NCBI GenBank assembly: GCA_002685115.1
Contig: NYWQ01000044.1
Coordinates: 2,434 to 12,269 of the forward strand
DNA: 9,836 nucleotides
Direction: 5' to 3'
Source: Flavobacteriales bacterium
GTDB taxonomy: Bacteria > Bacteroidota > Bacteroidia > Flavobacteriales > UBA7430
The notes beneath the pieces are model-generated. The model made no database searches. It was not told the origin of the DNA and saw only the letters and a list, made by a program, of their open reading frames with translations. Every line of letters begins with the position of its first letter. The first letter of the stretch is position 1. Below are positions 1-9,000 of this stretch, one piece after another. Position numbers and translations under genes: made by a program.

Positions 1-3000
1 ATTGACGACGGTTCTTGTCAGGTACTTGGCTGTACTGATGATGGCTCGGATTTCCTAGATCAATTTAATAACAATGATGGTTCAGTTGGTTCAGATGGAT
101 TGGACGATGATGGAATATATGATCTTGATCAAGATGGCGTACAGGCTGGAAATTACAACGCAAACGCAACGATTAATGATTTCTCTTGTTTATCAGTTGT
201 TGTTCAGGGTTGTACGGATGTATTAGCCTTTAACTTCAATTTAGAGGCTAATAGTGACGATGGTTCTTGTATTCCAGTTGTTAATGGTTGTGCAGACTCC
301 TTATTTGTAGAGTATTTTGATTGGACTTACAATATCGATACACTATACCAGATTTCTAATTACGACATTAACCCAAATACAGATGACGGTTCCTGTTCAG
401 ATACTTTAATTAGAGGTTGTACTCTTTTTGAGTATCTTGATTTCAATGAGGATGCAACGGTTTATAAGGCAGATGAGTGTATAACTCTAAAAGTATTTGG
501 TTGTATGGATACTTTATTCATAGAGTCTCAACTTGGAGTGTTTAATTCTACAGTTTACAATACCCAGCAAGCAACTCAAGAAGATGTTGACAATGGTTTG
601 GCTGCTCAGGTTGGTGATGATTTCCAAGTAGACCTATTCTGTGTTACCTTTAGAGTTGATGGCTGTAATGATCAAAATTATATTGAATACGATGCGAATG
701 CTAACTTTAATGATGGTAGCTGTTTAACGCTCAAGGTTTTTGGCTGTACAGCATCAAATTCTATCAATTTTGATGAAGATGCAAGTGTAGATGATGGATC
801 ATGTATTCTTGCAGTTTCAGGTTGTACAGATGTATTTGCATTTAACTACTTAGATTCTGCAAATGTAGACGATGGTTCTTGTATTGATATTATATTAGGC
901 TGTCCAGATCCTAATTATTTAGAACACTACAATTACAATCAAACAACCTTCCTTTTAGATACACTACCTGCATCTGAAGTTTACAATACAGACGCATATT
1001 CGGGCGATTCCTATTGTGTAACACCAATAATTGAAGGATGTACTGATAATGATTTCTTAGAATATTACGATTACGATTCCACAAACCTATCTGTTACATT
1101 TAAGGCAGATATACCCAACGTAAATGATGGTAGTTGTAACATCCTAGTTGGTCGAGGTTGTATGGACGATTCCTATTTAGAGTATGAATCATCTTTTAAT
1201 GTAAGTGTTCCTAGTGATTGTAATACCCTAAAGATAGAAGGTTGTACAGATCAAGAATATGTAGAATATTGGAACTACGATGCTATAAATTATGTGATTT
1301 CTACACCTGATCAACAAGCAAACATTGATGACGGCTCTTGTTTAACTCTTATTGTAGAGGGATGTTTAAATGAGTTTGCTGACAACTATCTTGTTTACCT
1401 CGATTCAGCTAATGTCAATAATGTAAGTTTATGCGACGGTGGCTTTGGATGTTTGTTACCTCAATATGTAGAATACAATTCCACTTATATCGGTTTAGAT
1501 GCAGATTCGTGTATTGATCTTAAGGTATTTGGATGTGTCGATTCCACTGCATTTAATTTTGACGAAAGCGCCAATATAAATGGTATTGATACCCTAGGGA
1601 GTTCCGATTTCTTCGCTGATTTAAATCAAGCAGGAGAAGAGATTAATACTTGTTATCCTTTTATTTTAGGTTGTACCGATACTACTTCTTACAATTTCAT
1701 TCCTTCATCGAATTCTAATTTGATTGATGTGAATACAGATGATGGTTCTTGTTATCCTATTATATTTGGCTGTACAGATTCTACTGCATTTAACTTTGTT
1801 CAGCCTGTAAATGATTTGTTTGTAGATGTAAATACAGATGACAATTCTTGTTATCAAGTCAAAGAAGGTTGTTTAGATTTAGATGCTTATAATTACAACG
1901 ACTGGAATGGCGATGGAGTAGCGGACGTATTTGTTTCTGCAGAGAGTCAAAACATCAATACAAATATTGATTCTTTGTGTGTGGCTAAAGAATTTGGCTG
2001 TATGGATCCTTCAGCATTTAATTACGATTCGTTGGCGAATACTCAGGAAACAAGTCTGATCGATTCAAGTGATCCATGCATTCCTTATATATATGGTTGT
2101 ACAGATGCTTCTCAGTTTAATTTTGATCCAACTGCAAATACGAATCAAATTTCTGAAACTGAAACAATAAGTCCGTGTTATGCTATTATATATGGTTGTA
2201 CTGATGCTTTAGCTGATAACTTTATACCGCTAACAAATGATTCTTTAGTTGATGTAAATACCAATAACGGAACCTGTGAATTTTTGGGTTGTATAAACCA
2301 AACAGCATCTAATTTCAATCCAACCGCCAATACCGATGACGGTTCTTGTATTATATCAGGTTGTACTATTGATTTATACTCTAACTACAATCCAGTTGCT
2401 TCTATAGATGACGGTACATGTAGTTATGAAATTTTTGAAATTTACGGATGTTCTGATAATAATTATTTAGAATTTTACAATTACAATTCATCCGATTTAT
2501 CTATTTCTTTAGTAGATCTATCAGTAACAAATGATAACGGAACTTGTTTTACGCCACTTATTTCTGGTTGTAGCTTAGTTGGGATGTTTAATTACAATAG
2601 CTTAGTAAATGTAGCAGACAATGCAATTTGCCAAGAAGTTGTAAATGGTTGTACAGATTCACTGTTTATAGAGTACTGGTCTTACGATACTTCAACTTCA
2701 ACAATCACAATGCTAAATTCACCAGCAAATACAGATGATGGTTCTTGTTTAACTTCTATCGTTACTGGTTGTACTCTAGTGGATGACAATCAATTCGATG
2801 CCCTGGCAAATGTTTACGATACATTAGCTTGTTTAGTTGAGGGTTGTGCCGATGAAGCATATTTAGAGTATGATATGGCTGTTACTTTAGCTAACACAGA
2901 CTTTTGTATAACACCAGTAGTCTTTGGTTGTTCCGATCGGACTTATTTAGAGTTCTACGATCTTGAAGCTCTTTTTGACGATCAAGACGTCTACTTCTTA

Positions 3001-6000
3001 ACTGAAAAAACTGATGTGCCAAATAGTAACGATGGCTCTTGTATTACTAAAATTGTTACCGGTTGCTTTTATTCAGATTTTGTAAATTACAATGAAAGTG
3101 TTAACGTTTACAATTTTTACGATGTGCCAAATTCGTATGAATCCGATACCACAATAAGTGATCTATGTGGGGCTCCTTTAGTTACAGGTTGTACAGACTC
3201 AATTGCCACTAATTTTGATTCTGCAGCTAATATTGATGCAGAATGTTTCTACACAGGTTGTACTTTGCCATTTGCGTTTAATTACAATGCAATTGCCGAT
3301 GTTGATGATGGTTCGTGTGTTCCTTTTATTAGTGGATGTACAGTGAATTTGTTTGCGAATTTCAATCCGTTAGCAAATATTGATGATGGGTCTTGTTCAA
3401 ATGCTACACAAGTAATATACGGCTGTAAAGATTCGTTGTATTTTGAGTTTAATAGTTTTGCTACGCTTGAGGCTTCTCCTTCAACTTGTATAAATTTAAA
3501 TGCAATTGGTTGTATGGATGTAAATGCCGAAACATGGAACGCTCAAGCAACAATTCACGACAATACTCTTTGTACCTATGAGGTTATTTCTGGTTGTACT
3601 TCAGACTTTTACCTAGAATACAATCCCTTAGCAACTATTAGTGATATTACAGCTTGTAATATCCCAAAAATTCTTGGTTGTACAAACGAGAATTCTACGA
3701 ACTTTAATGCTGATGCAAATCAAGATGACGACTCTTGTATTGAAATTATTCTTGGTTGTACCAATCCTGAATACATAGAATATTGGAACTACGATTCTGA
3801 ACTCAAGACGCTTTCTAGTCCAAGTCAAATTGCCAATACGGATACAGAACAAACCAGTTGTTTAAATCTTATTAACGATGGATGTACTGATTTAGATTAC
3901 ATTGAAACGTATAACTTTAATTTATTTAATGGCTTTTATACTCTAAATGATGTTAATTCATCTATTAATGTAACCAACTCTTCAGCTTGTCAAAACCCTA
4001 TTGTAAGTGGTTGTATATACGATACATTTAGCGAATTTAATCCTCAAGCAAATGTGTTAAATCAAGCTGATTGTATAAATATTATTGATAATGTTTGTGC
4101 TGATCCATTGGCTGATGTATTTGTAGACTTAACAATAACTAGCATCTATTACACCACAGGATCATCAAGTTACGCTTACCAAGAGGATAATTCTTTATGT
4201 GACTACACCGGTTGTACAAATCCTGCATTTTTAGAATACCAAGAGAATTTTACAATTTCAGATGAGAGTGCTTGTGAGACTTATAAAGTTGTGGGTTGTA
4301 ACGATACTTCTTTTATTGAAAGTTACCTTGATGTTTTGTATGACGCTGAATCGGATACTTACACTGTTGGTGAACTAAATCCTATTGTCAACTTTAACGA
4401 TTATTCTTATTGTTTAACTCCAATAGTACAGTCTTGTGCTATTTGGTATTATCAAGAGTTTAATCCTGCGACGAATATTGTAGACAATTCTAAATGTCTT
4501 GCTATCGCTATTTACGAATGCAGTGATTCGTTAGCTGATAACTTCAATCCTAATGCAAACTTTATTCAATCTGGTCATCCTGTCAATCTAAGTTTCAATC
4601 AAGAGAACTGCGAATACCAAGGTTGTATTGATTCAAATTACATAGAGTTTTGGGATTATAATGAGGTGTCAAATGAAATTAGCGCTCCAGCAAGGATTGC
4701 AAATATTGATGATGGCTCATGTAACACAAGTATTGTCTTTGGATGTACTATGGAGGGAATGCTAAATTATGATGAAGCTGCAAATGCAAATCATGTGAGT
4801 TTTGAAGATATGTCATCACCATGTATAGAAAAAGTATACGGGTGTACAGATGAATTGTATATAGAATTTAATCAAGATGCAAATATTGAAAATGGCTCTT
4901 GTAGTGAGTTGGTTTATTTAGGATGTTTAAACTCCTTATCCATCAATTACGATCCGCTAGCCAATAAAAATGATGGCTCGTGTGTTCAGAAAATTCAAGG
5001 TTGTGCGGATAACGGCTCTGTATTTGAAGATCTTATTAATAATCTAACCGGTGAGCAATTACCAGATGGGGTAGATGACGACTACCAATACGATTATGAT
5101 GGTGATGGATTGGCTGCATTTAACTACAACTCACAAGCCAATATAAATTTATTATGTGAGCCTATTGTGTATGGTTGTATCTTATCAGATCAGTTTAATT
5201 ACAACTCAAATGCAAATGTTAACGATGGCTCTTGTTATCCAGTGATAGAAGGTTGTTTAAACGAATCGTTTTACAATTACAACGATTATGATTACGACGG
5301 AGCACCCAATGAATTTACTAATGACGTGTTTGTTGATATAAATACCGACAATGTTATTTATTGTGAACAACAACAACTTGGATGTACTGATGATAAACCC
5401 ATATTAATTGATGGCACTCCAGTTGCAGATAATTTAGATCCGAATGCAAATACTGATAATGGATCATGTATCTATTATGGATGTACAGATGTAGATGCGG
5501 ATAATTTCCAAGATTGGGCTACAAATACTGGTATTATTAACAGTTGTATTTACTTTGGATGTACAGATGTAAATTCATTTAACTACGACCCACAAGCAAA
5601 CTCAGATGTTGGGTGTATACCAAATGTGGAAGGTTGTGTGAACAGTTCGTTCCTTGAATATTGGGAGTTCAATGCAACATCAAATACAATTACCCCTCTG
5701 GAAACTCCAGCAAATGTAAACAACGGTAGTTGTTTAAACTTTATAAAGTTCGGTTGTACACTTGAAACAGCTTTAAATTATGATGCTTCTGCAAATGTTA
5801 ATCAGGTCGGTTTTGAGGATGAATCAACCCCATGTATACCTTATATTTTTGGTTGTACGGACTCATTAGCATTTAATTATAATGAATTAGCCAATACTGA
5901 TAATGAATTGTGTGTTCCTTATATTGAGGGCTGTTTAAATCCTCTGGCTTTAAATTATAACGAAGATGCTAATGTAAATTCTGGTTGTATTCTTCCTAAT

Positions 6001-9000
6001 TATGGATGTACAGACCAATCCTCTTTTAATTACGATGAAGAAGCTCAAGTTGACGACGGGTCTTGTTATCCTATTGTTGAAGGTTGTGTTAATCCATTTG
6101 CAGTTAATTACAATTCCAGTGCGAATACCAATAATGGATCTTGTTTAGCGTTTGTTGCGGGATGTACAGATGTTACTGCACTTAACTATTACTCTTTTGC
6201 TACATTTGACGACGGTAGTTGTATAACTGCTGTCCCAGGTTGTACTAATATTTATGCTGTAAACTACGATGAAAATGCCAATCAATATTTAGAAGGTTCG
6301 TGTAGTTATGAAGTTGAAGAAGTTGAAGGTTGTATGTTTGCATTCGCTACGAACTACAATCCATTAGCTACTATTGATGACGGTTCTTGTAGTTTCAATA
6401 GAGCTGTTTCTAGAGAAGCTATTTTGATTTGTACTGATTCAACTGCAATAGCCGGTTCTTACTTCCCTTATGGGGATGTTGAAAGTAATTTGTACCAAGG
6501 AGATTCAACTTTTATTGCCAATGAATGGCTTGTTGATAACAGCACTTGTTTGTATCCTCTAGTAATTCAAGGTTGTACAGATCCTACTGCGATTAATTAT
6601 AATCCGAATGCTACAGAAGATGATCAATCATGTATTTTAAATGCAATTTATGGGTGTTTAGATTCCACTTATTTAGAATACAATGATTTGGCGACTCTAG
6701 ATACTGATCCTTCTTCTTGTGTGAATGTAAAAATTGAAGGTTGTTTCGACATTACTGCTTCAAATTACGATCCACAAGTAAATACCAATCTGTCAGATTT
6801 TAGTACATGTGAATACAATACCGTTCTTGGATGTACAGATGCGAACTATATTGAATATTGGGATTACGATGTTGCAAGTCAATTGATCTCATTCTTTGAT
6901 ACTATTCCAAACCAAGACGATGGTAGTTGTTTAACTGAAATCCAATTTGGTTGCACAGACAGTTTGGCCTTTAATTTTGAGAGCAATGCCAATGTTAATC
7001 AAACAAATGCTCAAAATCAAACGTCTACTTGTGTCTCAATTGTTTTGGGTTGTACAGATACTTCAAAGTTCAATTTTGATCTAAATGCGAACACAGACGA
7101 TGGCTCTTGTATCGATATCATCTTAGGATGTATGAATACTGAATACACTGAGTACAATGAATTCGCAAATCAAGATACTGACCCTTCTTCATGTATTCTT
7201 GCGCATACAAATGGTTGTACGGATGCTTCTGCAACCAATTATAATGCAGATGCTACGTTAGACGACGCGTCATGCGAATACGCTGTGTTAGGTTGTACAG
7301 ATGTAACCGCCTTAAACTTTAACGAGCTAGCTGATGTTGATGATAATTCATGTGTCTATCCAATATTAGGTTGTACTGATGTAAATGCATCGAATTACAA
7401 TGCCGATGCTACGACAGATGACAATTCATGCTCAGGTTGTTCGGTTACTTTTGCAATAAACTATTGTTCTAGTTGTGATTTAATTGACGATTCTATTTGT
7501 GAAATTGAAGGTTGTATGGATGTAAATGCTCCCAACTACAATTCCAATGCTACTCTAGACGACGGAACCTTCTGTTCGCCGTTCGATACTGAGGTATATG
7601 GTTGTACCGATCCTTTATATTTAGAATACTATACTTATACTGGAGAAGAGATCTATGTATTATCTGGTGTTGCCACTCATTTAGGTCAAGTGATCACTTC
7701 AGATAATGGTACTTGTGAAACTCTTATCTTAATGGATTGTACCAACAGTGATGCATGTAATTACAATATTCAGGCAAATGTTGATTTAGGTACTTGCAAT
7801 GTGCCAGTTGATTGTGAAACCTGTTCAGGTGAGCAAGATGGAACAGGAACTGTAGTAGATAATGATTCTGATAACGATGGTTTGTGTAATGTTCTTGATG
7901 TAGTATTTGGCTGTACAGATGCAACGGCTTGTAACTTCAATTCATCATCCACCATTAATTCAGACAATACCACTTGTGTCTTTACTGATGGTGTTTGTGA
8001 AACCTGTTCAGGCGAGCAAGATGGAACAGGAACAGTAATAGATAATGATTCTGATAACGATGGATTGTGTAATGTTCTTGATGTAGTATCTGGATGTACC
8101 GATGCTACGGCTTGTAACTTCAATTCATCATCCACTATTAATTCAGATAATACCATCTGTATCTTTACTGATGGTGTTTGTGAATCTTGTTCAGGTGAAC
8201 AAGATGGAACAGGAACTGTAGTAGATAATGATTCTGATAACGATGCTGTATGTAATACGCTGGAGGTTGTTGGCTGTATTGATCAGACTGCATGTAATTA
8301 TAATGCTGCTGCAACCGATTCGGATGATTGCATCTATACAACTGATTTAGATGATTGCGCAACCTGTTCTGGCGAGCAAGATGGAACAGGAACTGTAGTA
8401 GACAACGATACCGATAACGATGGTATTTGCTTATTAGATGAAGTTGCCGGATGTTTGGATGAAACTGCTTGTAACTATAACTCTACTGCAACCGATTCAG
8501 ATGATTGTCTTTTCACTGATGGTGTTTGTGAATCGTGTTCAGGCGAGCAAGATGGAACAGGTACAATAGTAGATAATGATTCTGATAACGATGGTTTGTG
8601 TAATGTGCTTGACATAGTGTCTGGTTGTACTGATGCATCTGCTTGTAACTATAACTCATCTTCCACTATTAATTCGGATAATTCTATTTGTATTCTTACA
8701 GATGGTGTTTGTGAATCTTGTTCAGGTGAACAAGATGGAACAGGAACATTAGTAGATAACGATTCAGACTCCGATGGTGTGTGTGATGCACTTGAGGTTG
8801 TTGGCTGTATTGATGAGACTGCATGCAACTATAATACTGCAGCAACCGATGCTGCCGATTGCGTTTATTCAACAGATCTTGATGCATGTGCAAGCTGTTC
8901 GGGTGAACAAGATGGAACAGGAACAGTAGTAGACAATGATACTGATAATGACGGGCTATGTAATGCACTCGAAATTTTAGGTTGTACAGATGCTTCTGCA

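Larger units (their letters stand above)
1..7812 (+). repeat. Irregular array of two-cysteine GC...DDGSC units (about 79 units)
   Basis: Codons 1-2604 form a mosaic of units counted from one Gly-Cys to the next. The commonest length is 26 residues (GCTD, then A-x-N-Y-N, then A-N-x-DDGSC, then a 4-6 residue hydrophobic linker such as IIL or PVV). Recurrent longer classes are 28, 33, 40 and 43 residues. Apart from unit 7435-7509 (four cysteines) and the final unit at 7735, which leads into the insert array, every complete unit has exactly two cysteines. A second family replaces A-x-N-Y-N by Y-[IL]-E-[YF], often extended to EYW-x-Y, and is concentrated in the first 7 kb. Units differ strongly at DNA level, so most of this array is old; short identical strings such as ggttgtacagatg recur many times. 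Nothing outside the repeats is present here. Confidence 0.93.

Noticed and set aside
2584..2586. Internal in-frame ATG codons (such as this one, or GCMD methionines) as possible gene starts
   Set aside because: The repeat register continues unchanged upstream of every one, with no break, Shine-Dalgarno context or signal peptide after them.
3628..3852. Minus-strand open frame of 74 codons
   Set aside because: It lies opposite the repeat gene and has no repeat logic or domain of its own. It exists because the sense codons contain few patterns that read as stops in antisense.
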